Shown in pieces: positions 53,602 to 64,000 of a DNA stretch of 64,000 nucleotides; within the stretch, counting starts at the first letter, position 1, and each line of letters opens with the position of its first letter. The notes under the pieces are model-generated. The model saw only the letters and a list, made by a program, of their open reading frames with translations, was not told where the DNA came from and ran no database searches. Location of the stretch: contig JAQGBZ010000228.1 in assembly GCA_034687125.1 (NCBI GenBank), forward strand, positions 36,094 through 100,093. Direction: 5' to 3'. Origin of the DNA: Neelides folsomi. Taxonomy: Eukaryota > Arthropoda > Collembola > Neelipleona > Neelidae. The translations under genes were made by a program, and so were the position numbers.

Positions 53602-54560
53602 TTTTACCCGAAGTGGCCAGTCAAAGGATGACCATCCGAGTTTCGGGTTGTTTAAATCCGCTACCACATTCTGCCTCTTTTAAATAACTGGAGGATGAGC
53701 GATGATCTTCCCCTTAACTCTCTTTTTCTCCCACTTGAGCAAGCACTATTATTAAGCTCAAAAAGATATCAATGATCTTGGATCCTGTCGGCTACTACTC
53801 TGAATCAAACCAATGGAATTGGGAACTTGGAACGATGATGATTCATGTTTGGTAAAGTTCAGAGACTGGGACTTAGCACAAAAGAACAATTTTTCACTCG
53901 TCGTCACCAGACCGAGGAGATGAGTATTCTCTCTCTTCTCTCTCATTCACTCCACTCTTCCGTTTACCTAAAAGGATCAAATTAAATGTGAGCTGTCGAG
54001 ACCTCTGCTATAGGGCCAGCTAAAGGGGACCAGCTGAAAAAGGAGAGATGATAAATAAAGAGGGGATTCCAATGTAGATGCATATACATTTTATATGTAG
54101 GGTTCAATTCGAGTTCGGTAACCAGCATGCGCTTCCTGTACCTCCCTCCTGTACATTACGGCCATATGAATCTGTATGGGCTCTGGTATATGAGACCTCT
54201 ACACGGTTGTACACCCATCGGCCCCTCAATTCCCTATAGCCAGCATATAAAATGTCAAAGTCCCGAGGTTGGGAATTGGGAGTGTAGGCAAACTAGAGGT
54301 AGATTCCTAGATTCTATCTAGGCTGTGTTCAACTCCAAGAGATTTCCAGTTCCTGCTCTTGAGAGCGTTGCTACCACTCGAACCAAAAACAATTTTTGCC
54401 TCTAGTGGAGAATAGGGAAGGTTTGCAAGTTTGAATTTCCCTCTTTGGAATTCGCAAGAAGCAGCCATTCTTTTATCCAACACGTGCTGGAGGAAAAGCA
54501 CGGCTTCTATCCGTTCAGTGCGGATAAATTTACTAATTTCGGAGTTAAAAGTTAATTGAG
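53602..54560. promoter_or_regulatory. Shared upstream region of ADAM10 and NOG1
   Basis: The start codons of the two genes face away from each other with 959 bp between them, so this segment must hold both promoters unless there are unseen 5' exons. It has the GC-richer, GAGG/CCTC-biased texture. I see no convincing TATA box at a fixed distance from either start. The role is inferred from position only. Confidence 0.5.
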
Positions 54561-57511
54561 ATGGCTCAATACAACTTTAAGAAAATCTCACCAGTCCCTA
54601 CTTCTGAGGTACTTTTCAATTGTTTGTTAACCAGTTTCGATTAATGAAAACTGGAGATGATAAATATTTAATTTGATTAAATATATAAAATACTTAAATA
54701 GTGGAGGCGGCATTTTGATTAAATTATTTAAATTGCATTAATTCTTGTTTAACATGTTTAACTAATATGTTATGCTTTTTATTAGGAATTTATCGACATT
54801 ACATTGTCGAAGACTCAGAGGAAGACTCCGACTGTTGTCCATAAACATTATAAAATCACTCGGATTCGTCACTTCTATTTGAGGAAAATTCGGTTCACGC
54901 AACAGAATTTTCATGATCGGCTGTCGATGATCATTCAAGAATTTCCAAAATTAGAGGTAAAGACGTTTTTGCAGTTGAATAATGTTATTAATCTGTTTAA
55001 TGAGTTGTATAAATTGTAATTAAACTTTCATTTAATCTATTGTAGGATGTTCACCCGTTTTACGCAGATTTGATGAATGTTTTGTACGACAAGGATCATT
55101 ACAAGCTCGCTTTAGGTCAAATCAACACATGTCGGCATTTAATTGACAAGTATGAATATTTTTATATTAATTATATAAATTTGCAAGTGGTTCGTGAATT
55201 TATTATAATTCATTCATTATTTTAGCATTTCAAAAGACTATTCCCGTCTTTTGAAATATGGAGATTCTTTGTATCGTTGCAAGCAGCTTAAGAAAGCGGC
55301 TTTGGGACGAATGGCTACTTTGATGAAACGCCAAGCATCGAGTCTTCAGTATTTGGAACAAGTTCGACAGCATTTGGCACGTCTTCCATCAATTGATCCA
55401 AATACTAGAACAATTTTGGTCTGTGGATTTCCAAATGTTGGAAAATCCTCATTCGTGAATAAAGTGAGAATAAATACAATAATGCAAATGAATGTGGATA
55501 TTATGAATTTAACAAATAATTAAGCTATTGTTAATTTTTTTAGATCACACGGGCTGATGTTGAAGTTCAACCGTATGCATTCACAACAAAGTCGCTCTAC
55601 ATTGGACATACTGATTATAAATATTTGAAGTGAGCCTTAGCTGAATTTACCTTAAATATAATGTTAACCATATTTCATTAAACTTTAATGTTAATTTAAG
55701 GTGGCAAGTTGTTGATACCCCCGGTATCTTGGATCATGCTCTTGAAGAAAGGAATACAATCGAAATGCAGGCAATCACTGCCTTAGCTCATTTGAGAGCT
55801 TGTGTTCTTTTTGTGAGCGATCCTTCAGAGCAATGCGGCCATTCAATTGAAGAACAAGTTCAACTCTTTGAGAACATCCGTCCGCTTTTTGCCAACAAGC
55901 CTTTGTTGTTTGTCTTGAACAAAACTGACATCATCAAGCTCGAAGATCTTCCTGATTATAAACAACAAGTGTTTGAAGACATAATGAAAGATCCTGAAAT
56001 CTGTGTCTTGGAAATGAGCACGATGACCGAGGAAGGAGTTATGAGTGTGAAGCATGAGGTAAGAACTCATTTCTGATTCGAAGAGTGCTTAATTTCGATC
56101 ATTTTCATATAATATTTTTATATTAGGCATGTGATCGTTTGATGGCTCATCGAATGGAACAGAAAATGAGAACCAAAAAGGTTAATGATTTCATGAATCG
56201 TCTTCACGTGGCAATTCCCAAGCCGAGGGACGATAAGGAAAGACTTCCTTTCATTCCAGGTTTGAATTAAAAGATTTTAATCTTAAAATGTCATCAAAAA
56301 TGAGTTTAATAACACGCAATTTAATTGTATTTTTTTTAAATTATAAAGAATCAGTTATAAAGAAGCAACAAATGGGAGCTGATGCCAAAAAGAACAGGAA
56401 AAGGAAACTCGAAAGAGAAATTGAACTCGAACAGGGAGACGACTACATTTTGGATTTGCAAAAGAACTACGACATGCCAGATGAATTCAAATATGATCCA
56501 ATTCCTGAAATTTGGGAAGGTCACAATATTTGTGATTACATTGATCCTGATATTTTGAAGGTAATTTAAATTATTGATTTATATAAAATAAAATATTGGT
56601 AAGTTTAGTTATTCTAAATTGAAACTATCTCATACAGAAACTCGAAGAACTTGAGAAAGAGGAAGAACTTAGAGAGAAAGCTGGATTCTATGATGAAGAT
56701 GAAGAGGATGAAACGCCAGAGTATCTTGAAATTAAGAATCTTGCTGCCCAAATTAGAGAGAAGAAAACGTTGATGAGAGTACGGAAATAACTTTTTAGAA
56801 ATTTCAAATTTTAAATTTTAAATTACGAAATATTACATAATGTTTAATTATTTTTAGATGGAGAATAGCTTGAAAAAATCAAGTACAAAGCCGACAATTC
56901 CAAGGAACACACAGGCTCGAAAGAGAGAAAGGAGCGTGTCAGGCTTGAGGACTAAGATGAGCCGACTTGGAGTTGATTTGGAAGATGATCCAAATGTAAA
57001 TTTTACAAATATTTCAATCTTTACTCTTTCATTAATTTAATTAATTGTTCCAAAGTAAGGTATTTAATTTTAATTTTATATTGTAGGCTCATTATGTTAA
57101 GGCTGTTGGGCATACAAGGAGTGTCTCGGCGAAACGTGCAAGAATGGATACATTGGGAAGATCTCAATCCAGATCTTTATCTAGACCTCCAAGAAATCAA
57201 TCTGGTGTCAAAGATCCAGCTGTAAGCTACTCTTTTATTTTAATATTTTACTATTCATTTATGAACATAATCAAAAATTGTTAATTTATATACATTATAC
57301 AATAAGATTGTTTCATTAGTTTATATCTTATTAATAATTTTTAATTTCTTTATAGATGAAGGCGAAGGTTGATAAAATGAAAGCGAAGGCACTGTTGAGA
57401 GGAATTGCCAAGTTCTCTAAAAAGGGTGAAGCCGATCGACACATCGCGTGCAAAAAACCAAAACATCTTTTCGTTGGAAAGCGCGGCATTGGAAAAACTG
57501 ATAGAAGATAA
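54561..57511 (+). CDS. GTPBP4: Nucleolar GTPase NOG1 (GTPBP4)
   Basis: Essential GTPase of nucleolar 60S ribosomal subunit assembly. CDS join(54561..54608,54786..54956,55046..55149,55226..55463,55544..55629,55701..56058,56127..56259,56349..56560,56638..56778,56858..56995,57087..57221,57356..57511), 639 residues against 634 in human; all junctions GT-AG and in phase. It starts MAQYNFKKI as in the family. The GTPase motifs are complete: G1 GFPNVGKS (175-182), G3 DTPG (221-224), G4 NKTD (289-292). The NOG1-specific blocks follow: [30 protein letters not shown], an acidic stretch, and a basic C-terminus with GEADRH, KPKHLF and GKRG. Introns are short (68-177 bp). It diverges from ADAM10 and converges on the ionotropic receptor, 116 bp past its stop. 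Nothing suggests damage. Confidence 0.97.
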
Positions 57512-57539
57512 GTTTTATCTTGTTACTTCTTTTGTTTTG

Positions 57540-57545
57540 AATAAA
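57540..57545 (+). promoter_or_regulatory. Polyadenylation signal of NOG1
   Basis: AATAAA lies 28 bp after the NOG1 stop codon, inside the 116-bp gap to the convergent receptor gene. It is the only canonical hexamer in that gap on this strand. Confidence 0.5.
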
Positions 57546-57627
57546 TCGTTGATTATTCGTAATACTTTTAATTTAACACAATTTTCCAAAATTGCTCATA
57601 TCAATCATACTTCCTTTATAATACTTA

Positions 57628-60600
57628 TTATTCTAAATATGTGAATGGAAATTCGTATTTTTCTTTGTACCATAAAATATATGATATCATGATTTCTAAA
57701 ATAAAAATTTGAAAAGAAAAAACAATACCCACTAGCCATATAACAAAAATCCCTTCCAAATTATCTAAATTCAAAGGGGTTTTATGGCCAATAGCATTTT
57801 GAATAGCTGCTACTTTTGATTTTTTTTCGTGAAGTTCAATTTTTCTCTGAAAATAAAGGTTCGATTAATACTTAGGATCAAAGCTAACATTGAATTTAAG
57901 TACCAAAACATCATTCTGCCATTTAACAATTAATCCTCCTTGAGCTGCAATTAGGATCGCCATATTTATTCCTTGTGCTTCTGGAAGATCAGTTTGCATC
58001 AACCACCCCACAAACAATTTAAGAAATGGTTCATTAGAAATATGATAATTCATCATTTGTTTATTTTTATCTCGAATTAGTTTATTTCTATAAAACATTA
58101 TTTTGTCATCTTATCATAATACATACTTTAATATTACCCTGTTTCCCAGCTGATAATCCGCGGATTACCTAATGAATGTGAGGGTCTAGCTGCGGATTAC
58201 CAATGGGGGCGGATTATGTAATTAAAAAATGAATTTAATTTTTTAAAGATAAAAGTATTTTAAATATAGGATATTTTAAATATAAGATTTCTTAAGGTTT
58301 TCCAAGCGTTCTTTGATTGATTTTAGCATTGGTATTAAAAGTCATTTGAGGTGCGGATTATCTAATGTTCTTATTTTGGGGAAAAAAATCTGCGGATTAT
58401 CAGTGAGGGCAGAGTATAGGTGAGGGCGGAGTATCAGCGGGGAAACAGGATATTTATGTATTATTGCTTAATTAATATATTACTTACCTGACATTATTCT
58501 TATCAAAACTTGCGAGAGTATTGCGGTTGATTTGATCAAATGTTGTTCGTTTATTTGTAAATATAATTCTACCCATCTTCCTCATTTTAAATGCAGTTTT
58601 GTCGTTTGCATGTATAAAATATATTGCTTGTGTTGAACGATTGTTCAAAAAAAGCTTCTTCCCGGATACAAATAAATCTTCCAATGAATTTATGGGTGAA
58701 TCATGATCTGGAAATCTAATGTCAAAATCATTATTTTTAATATACTTAACATTACATACCATGCAGATCTTTTTTTGTCTTATTTTTAATGTTAGATAAG
58801 ATGTGGTTAATTAGATTTTAAGGATGGTGTGTATAATAAATAGTGTATTGAAAATTTTGTTTAACATATTATTAAAAATTATTTAATCTTACGATAGGAA
58901 TGCAGTGAGGTTACTTTTATAAACGTTCTGTAATATAAAGCACGAAATGAACCAGCCAGTTAAAATAAATACTAACGGTCCTTGTTGAAGATACAAGCTT
59001 GTTATAGGCTTTATAAGAACAATTCTTGCAATCTTTTTAATTTAAAATTAAAATTTTATTTAACATATGGATCATTCTGTTATCTTTGTAAAATAAAAAA
59101 AACTCCGACAATGTCGCATATTCCCTCAAACCTTAAAATCCGCGCACAGGGTTCCGTTAATATATTTCGCATCCCTATTCATTAATTTAAAAACAATTAG
59201 CTAGTTAAAAAACGGCACTAGGTAGGATCCAAAATCAAAGTTTTTTTGAATTGTTTTTTGGATATCTTTCATATCACATTCACATTTTGACCCTACGGGC
59301 TGCCGTTTTTGTGCTTTAAGAAAATCCCACGCATTTTAGACGAGTACCACGTGACCAATCACAATGTCTCATTTCACAAAGATAACAGAATGACCCATAT
59401 ACAACAATTAATAGGTATTGGTTATACCTATAGGTATTAGGTACTATAAAAGTATCATTTGTACCTATTTTTAATACATACGTACGACTTGTCGATATTA
59501 CGATATGTAAGGGTGTTGTGCTTAGAGTGGACGAGGAGCATGTCTGGACGTAATCAAATACACGCAAATCCATAGTTTTAAGCGTATCCTCCAGTCTGGA
59601 CGCTTCAATTACACACAAACACACTGTTCAAATCCAGAAATAATATTTGATGGTTTGCATGAAAATTCATAAGCTTTTGTAAAAATTGGGATTAATAATC
59701 GTTCTGGAATTCGTAATCCCATATTTTCACTTTTGTTGTTCTTCTGCCTATTTTCCTTTGAATGGAGAAAAAAATGAAACTTCCAAAGGTTGCAATTTGT
59801 GACTACAATGAGGTGGAAAGGATAAAAGATCGATATAGTTGTTTCTACAACATTTAATTACATCAATGCTGATGTGTGAAATGTGGTTGTCTAAAACAAG
59901 TAGAACACCCTTGGAAGGTGATGAATTTGAATAATTTCGGAACATTTTAATCCAATTATAAAAAACGATTGAATTGCTCCACCCGTTTTTTGTGAATTCA
60001 ATTGTAGTTCCTTTTGGAGTATTTGCATATAAAGACTTATCGGGTCGAATTTTGGGAAAAATAATTAATGGCGGCATGTATTCCCCGGTTGCACTTCCAC
60101 AACATAAAACTGTAATCAATCTTCCACGTTCACCACTAACAACTCTGAACGTATCTTCTCCCTTAATTCCAACGACTGTATTTGGTTTTAATACTGTGCT
60201 AATGCCGGTTTCGTCAATGTTGTAAAATTTTCAGCATCATAATTGTTAGATTCCATAAGCGTTTGAAGATTTGAAAAAAAATAATTAACATTTGTTCTGT
60301 TAAAACATTTAACTCGATTTAAACTAATCGCTCCAGGTTTTTTAATGCTAAATCACTGTTGCGTTTTAAAAACTTTTCAAGCCATTTTCTTCCTGCTAAT
60401 TCTTTATTATGATCAAATGGATGTTTAATTTTGTTTTTTTAGCCAATTGAAAAGCAAGTAAACGAACATCTTCACTTGTGAGTCCATAAAATCGTTTGTT
60501 GATAATTTTTATATGCTCAACTAGAATGTCTTCTTGAATTTTGTTAAATATTGGCTTTTTACCGTGAAATGCATCAACCGGTAATGCTCCAACTATTCTT

Positions 60601-63400
60601 CTTTTTAAAGATATATGTGAAACTTTGAATAATTTTGAAGCCTAACATTCAGACAAGCCGTTTTTAACAGTATCTATTGCTTGTCTGAAATTTTCCTTCT
60701 TTTGTTTTTTTAATGCTTCCATTATTGGTTAGTGTGAGTTATTATTATATTTTGCATTTAAATGGTTTTTTTACATGTGTGAAATCAACTTACATTGAGT
60801 TATTGAATGGAATATCTGTGTAAAACGACTTATTGTACTAATAGCATTTAAATGGTTTTTCACTTATGTGGACTCTTGTGTGAATTATTAAGTTTCCATT
60901 TATTAGAAAAGGCTTTACATATTTTGCATTTAAATGGTTTTTCACTTATTATACAAATTACATTTAAATCGTTTTTCCCCTTTTGTATACCCTATGTATG
61001 CAAATTAAATTTTCTATTTGAATACTCCTATAATTATATATTTTCACTTAAATGGTTTTTCACCTTGTGAGTCAACTCACAAGTTAGTATGTTTTAGGAT
61101 TTAATTAACAAGGTTTTTTTATTTTTGAGTCCGGCCAGGTAATGTGAATAGTTTATTAAGGGGAAAAGTGAGAGGTATTGTTCAGTTGTTCGTAAATATT
61201 GTATATATTCGCCCATAATATAAATATGGGCGATATGGGTATTGAAACATTTAAACAGTTATAGGATATTACAACATGATTGAAACCTATTATGTTTTGA
61301 CTCGAGTTATAACATTAAACAAAGTAATAAAAGTCAGTGTAAGTTATAAAATTAGAAAGGGTTCGAGTGGAGAAATTCCAAGAATAGCTTAATCCTTTAA
61401 AACTTCGAATTTGGTAAATTTAGTGTGTGTTAAAAGATGCGTCCACACTGGTGGATATACTTTAAACAGTGTGTTTGTGTGTAATTGAAGCGTCCAGACT
61501 GGAGGATACGCATAAAACTATGGATTTGCGTGTATTTGATACGTCCAGATATGCTCCTCGTCCACTCTAAGCGCAACACCCTTATTAATTTAATATTTAG
61601 CCCTAAATAGTAGATCCATTTAACGAGATAATCTCACCTGTCCGGTAACATAAAAAATAGTACGCTTAGGTGAATATTTATTGGTTAAAGAATAGTGAGC
61701 AATATAAAAAGTCCATAAGATCGCCCCAACAATAAAGGTTAAAATTATCCACGACGTCCAAATTTTCCATTTGAAAGGCCTTGAATTTTATATTAATTTA
61801 TAAAAAAAATTATCAATGACCATTAATCCAATAAAAAATTATGTTATATAACCTAATATAAAACATAACCACAATTAACCTATTTTATACCTATTATATT
61901 TTAATTATTAATTTAGCAATAATAGGCAATAATAACCTCACTAAAGCAAATAAATTGTTAGAAGGTTTCGACTGTAAAGACACTAATGTAAATAGTGCAT
62001 CGCATATAGGAGAGGAATATTCTCCTATTTGAATTCTTTCATGTGAAGCCAAAACACTTCCAACAATCATGTCAACTTCTTTATCGGCCAATAATTTGCT
62101 TTTTCCTATCCATTTTTCAGGAATAAATTGACCATTTAAATAAACTTCACCAGATTGAAAAAGTTCAAAAGTCATGTCATATTCTTTAACAATATATTTC
62201 ATTAGCTCTCCTTCCACTCCTATAAGGACGCCAGACTCAATTTCAACACTATTGCTTGTAAGGTTCATCTGTCTGTATTTAAAATTAAAAGGAGGATTCT
62301 TGGGCCAATCAACGAATTCAAAATATCCAAGAGACTGTAAAACCAATTGAATTACAATTACACTCATTCAATACTGCTGAAATTGTGAAAAGAGTACAGG
62401 AGGCTTATGATCAAAAACGTGATAATCAAAATACGAGATATTTCGCATGGTAATTTTTATGCACATTTTGGCGTTGCAATAATTTTGTGTGATAAATTTT
62501 GGGTGATAAAATTTGAAACGCTCTTTAGACGTTATAATTTGGCACTCAAATTACTTGTGTCAAATTTTATGGAAATAAACACTCGTGAAGGGGATTATCA
62601 GTTTTTTAGATTAGGAAAATTTAAAGGATAATTGTGCCAAAGTTCTTTTAAAAATATTTATCACAAGATTTTGTGATACGTGATAATTTTTTTAAAACAA
62701 CGTTGTCACGAGATAATTAGCTTGATAACTTATAACTTTACAATTTTGACACACATTTTAATTATCACGTTTTTGATCATAATCTTCCAGATGATTATTT
62801 TACCCTTACATTTGAATATCCAACTTTCATTTTTCTATTTGCCAAAATCAATTTGGGACTTGTCACATTTCTATTGAAATTTAATTTTAACTGCTGCGGA
62901 ATACCGTAATCGTATTGATAAGTTTTAAAATTTGAAGAGTTGATGAAAATTGTTTTTATTCTTATGTTATTTTGAACAAATTTATTTTTTATATTTTTCT
63001 CATTGGGTTCAATAACTAGAACAAATGCGATGTTTTGAAAATTTCTATCTAAAAAAGTTGCGTATTCAAATGAAAACGAAGATATGTCTTCGATTATAAT
63101 AACGCTACAAGGTGAATAGAGGAATTTCGTACTTGCTAATTTTTTACCAAACACCATTAGTGGATGAATATTATCAATAAATATATTGTGTAAAAATAAG
63201 CGAATGCTTCCTGCTTTTTCATTACTTGGTCCACTTTCTTTTAAATGAATAAAATCGCAATACCTTCCTTCATTCAATAAATTTTCTACTACAATATTAC
63301 CAATCATATTTTGAAATGATTCATTTGATTCTGATTTGATAAATGGGGTCGAGTAAACAGGTGAAAAAATATTAAATAAAATAAAATTGATAATATTCAT
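57628..63400 (-). CDS. Ionotropic receptor (IR family, iGluR-related channel)
   Basis: Ligand-gated cation channel of the protostome chemosensory IR family. CDS complement(join(57628..57846,57889..58087,58488..58715,58893..59032,61638..61779,61937..62334,62810..63400)), 638 residues, all junctions in phase. Layout: signal peptide (MNIINFILFNIF...), a weakly conserved N-terminal part to about 197, ligand-binding lobe S1 (SGVLIGVEGEL, the ASHERIQIGEYSSPI block), then FALVRPFKWKIW leading into TM1 (about 337-357). The pore/TM2 exon ends YKSNLTAFLS, the family signature. Lobe S2 follows (SPINSLEDL, FVGWLMQTDLP, AQGGLIVKW), then TM3 (about 598-620) after PLNLDNLEG. The frame is undamaged although the TM1-pore intron has been inflated to 2.6 kb by transposons. 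The last intron is only 42 bp. The ligand is unknown; the glutamate-binding residues of true iGluRs are not evident. Which IR subfamily it belongs to cannot be told here. Confidence 0.92.
58138..58449. mobile_element. MITE with GCGGATTA subterminal repeats
   Basis: A 312-bp element inside an intron of the ionotropic receptor. The ends are inverted repeats of about 24 bp starting CCTGTTTCCC and continuing GCTGATA-TCCGC, with two mismatches. The octamer GCGGATTA occurs at 58160, 58192, 58209, 58353 and 58392, plus an inverted copy at 58154-58161, as in subterminal transposase-binding arrays. There is no coding capacity. Removing it leaves an 88-bp intron. Confidence 0.7.
59068..59397. mobile_element. 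TA-flanked palindromic MITE
   Basis: A 330-bp element in the TM1-pore intron of the ionotropic receptor. The ends are inverted repeats (TGG-TCATTCTGTTATCTTTGT then -AAAT) of about 26 bp with two mismatches, flanked by TA at 59066-59067 and 59398-59399. A second inner inverted pair (AAAAACGGCA near 59208 and 59300) makes the centre foldable. It is non-coding. A separate larger transposon lies 110 bp away. Confidence 0.65.
59748..60722 (-). pseudogene. Broken pogo/Tigger-like transposase
   Basis: The reading starts at an ATG at 60722 with a pipsqueak-type helix-turn-helix (MEALKKQKKENFRQAIDTV). It continues through a TAG near 60643, a frameshift near 60421 (before the HNKELAGRKW DNA-binding block), and a second frameshift near 60235 just before the first catalytic block NIDETG. 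Next come LITVLCCGSATG, then LLVLDNHISH, the second catalytic aspartate, and PPHCSHKLQPLEV. In that last motif pogo-type enzymes usually have LQPLDV, so the third acidic residue is E rather than D. The frame stops at 59748, short of a normal C-terminus. It is a domesticated or dead copy; the stops and frameshifts favour dead. Confidence 0.8.
60754..61063 (-). pseudogene. Relic C2H2 zinc-finger array inside transposon
   Basis: Five copies of the finger-linker coding motif (GAAAAACCATTTAA, i.e. EKPFK) occur at 60754, 60844, 60926, 60961 and 61045 on the minus strand. Three of the four spacings are 82-90 bp, close to the 84 bp of one finger. One whole finger survives at 60866-60943 with C-X2-C-X12-H-X3-H spacing (C-KI-C ... 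H-KSP-H). The others are broken by indels and stops. It lies between the transposase start and the right terminal repeat, so it was captured by, or was once part of, the transposon. Confidence 0.7.
62408..62779. mobile_element. TA-flanked MITE in IR intron 1
   Basis: Inverted ends TGATCAAAAACGTGATAAT occur at 62408-62426 and inverted at 62761-62779, an exact match that continues with one mismatch into AAAAT. TA flanks both ends (62406-62407 and 62780-62781). The interior is rich in GTGATAA and TTGTGATA words and has no coding frame of note. It fills most of the 475-bp first intron of the ionotropic receptor. Confidence 0.75.
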
Positions 63401-64000
63401 TATTGAATCTTAAAAGCTATAAGGTATCTAATATAATCGTTGGTCGTCTTCTCATGTGTTGTAGAAAACTGACAAAATGTTTGGTAAATCTACTTGGTAA
63501 ATAAAACTATATTTTGTAGAGATGTAAGACTATTATTGATGTTTGACAGTGCGAAAGGCACAATATATGTACGTTAAATGACACCAAGCTGAAAGTTTCA
63601 GGTTGAAACTATTGTATTTAATGATTCAAAGAATAGTTAAAGATTGCAAAGAAATAAATCAATCGTAAAAATTAAATTCAATCTTGTATGCGGTTTTTTA
63701 TAACCCACCAAAAATTTGCGGGGCTTCAATGTTATATTAATTGCTCGCATAAATGTATATATGAAGGCGTGAATGTAATAACCAGTTTAGCTAATGTTGA
63801 ATATGGTTTCTATCGAAATATTTCATAATGAGTTTACAAAATTTTAATTTTATAATTTATAACTTCTCTTTCGATAAAAATTCAATCTCTATCATTCACT
63901 AGTTTACTTTTATAAACATAAATAATTTAGAACTTAAAATTACTTGTTAAACTTAAATAATCTTAACAATCAAAGAAAAAGACAACTAAATCTTACAGAA
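63401..64000. other. Upstream flank of the ionotropic receptor
   Basis: AT-rich DNA upstream of the receptor start codon. It should contain that gene's promoter, but I recognise no element in it and no other coding region. Confidence 0.4.

Larger units (their letters stand above)
59510..61582. mobile_element. Pogo/Tigger-like DNA transposon
   Basis: A 2.07-kb element in an intron of the ionotropic receptor. Terminal inverted repeats of about 115 bp (59510-59625 and 61467-61582) begin AGGGTGTTG-GCTTAGAG and differ by only about three substitutions and one indel, so the insertion is fairly young. TA flanks both ends (59508-59509 and 61583-61584). Inside, on the minus strand, lie a broken transposase of the DDE_1/pogo type with a pipsqueak-like N-terminus, and, upstream of it, a relic C2H2 zinc-finger array. 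It is no longer autonomous. Confidence 0.85.

Noticed and set aside
61894-62367. A second receptor gene separate from the one at 57.6-59.0 kb
   Set aside because: S1 and TM1 are here, while the pore, S2 and TM3 are beyond the transposon; phases join them into one complete receptor.
62407-62631. 74-codon frame inside receptor intron 1
   Set aside because: It lies wholly within a MITE and starts in its terminal repeat.

Overview
The window is eukaryotic nuclear DNA from a protostome invertebrate, most likely a small arthropod. The evidence is GT-AG introns (many 42-180 bp), an ionotropic receptor (IR) of the protostome chemosensory family, an ADAM10/Kuzbanian protease, core-1 galactosyltransferase paralogs, and pogo/Tigger-like and MITE-type repeats. 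I cannot name the species from sequence alone.

Layout. 1-31.5 kb: no gene that I can support; a mosaic of purine/pyrimidine-biased DNA (GAGG/CCTC runs) with short AT-rich islands, a few short repeats and one mariner-like hairpin (26949-27041). 31.5-36.3 kb: two head-to-head core-1 beta-1,3-galactosyltransferase-like genes. The minus-strand copy keeps the DDD motif but has a broken splice donor. The plus-strand copy has an intact reading frame but has lost DDD. 36.3-40.6 kb: no gene, one MITE-like repeat and one hairpin. 40.6-41.8 kb: a viperin (RSAD2)-like radical-SAM gene with frame breaks near both ends. 41.8-45.2 kb: AT-rich, no gene. 45.2-53.6 kb: ADAM10, minus strand, 13 exons with a 4.2-kb first intron. 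53.6-54.6 kb: shared upstream region of two divergent genes. 54.6-57.5 kb: NOG1/GTPBP4, plus strand, 12 exons. 57.6-63.4 kb: one complete ionotropic receptor, minus strand, 7 exons, with four transposon-like elements lying in three of its six introns. 63.4-64.0 kb: nothing seen.

The genes do not form a pathway. NOG1 is a ribosome-biogenesis GTPase, ADAM10 a membrane sheddase, the galactosyltransferases are Golgi O-glycosylation enzymes or relatives, viperin is an antiviral nucleotide-modifying enzyme, and the IR is a chemosensory-type ion channel. Exon boundaries were assigned by hand from GT/AG sites, reading-frame continuity and remembered family motifs. For NOG1, ADAM10 and the IR every internal junction is phase-consistent. 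The points most worth a second look are the DDD-less galactosyltransferase, the GT-to-AT donor in its neighbour, the frame-broken viperin, and the IR gene whose introns are swollen by transposons, one of which carries a relic C2H2 zinc-finger array.
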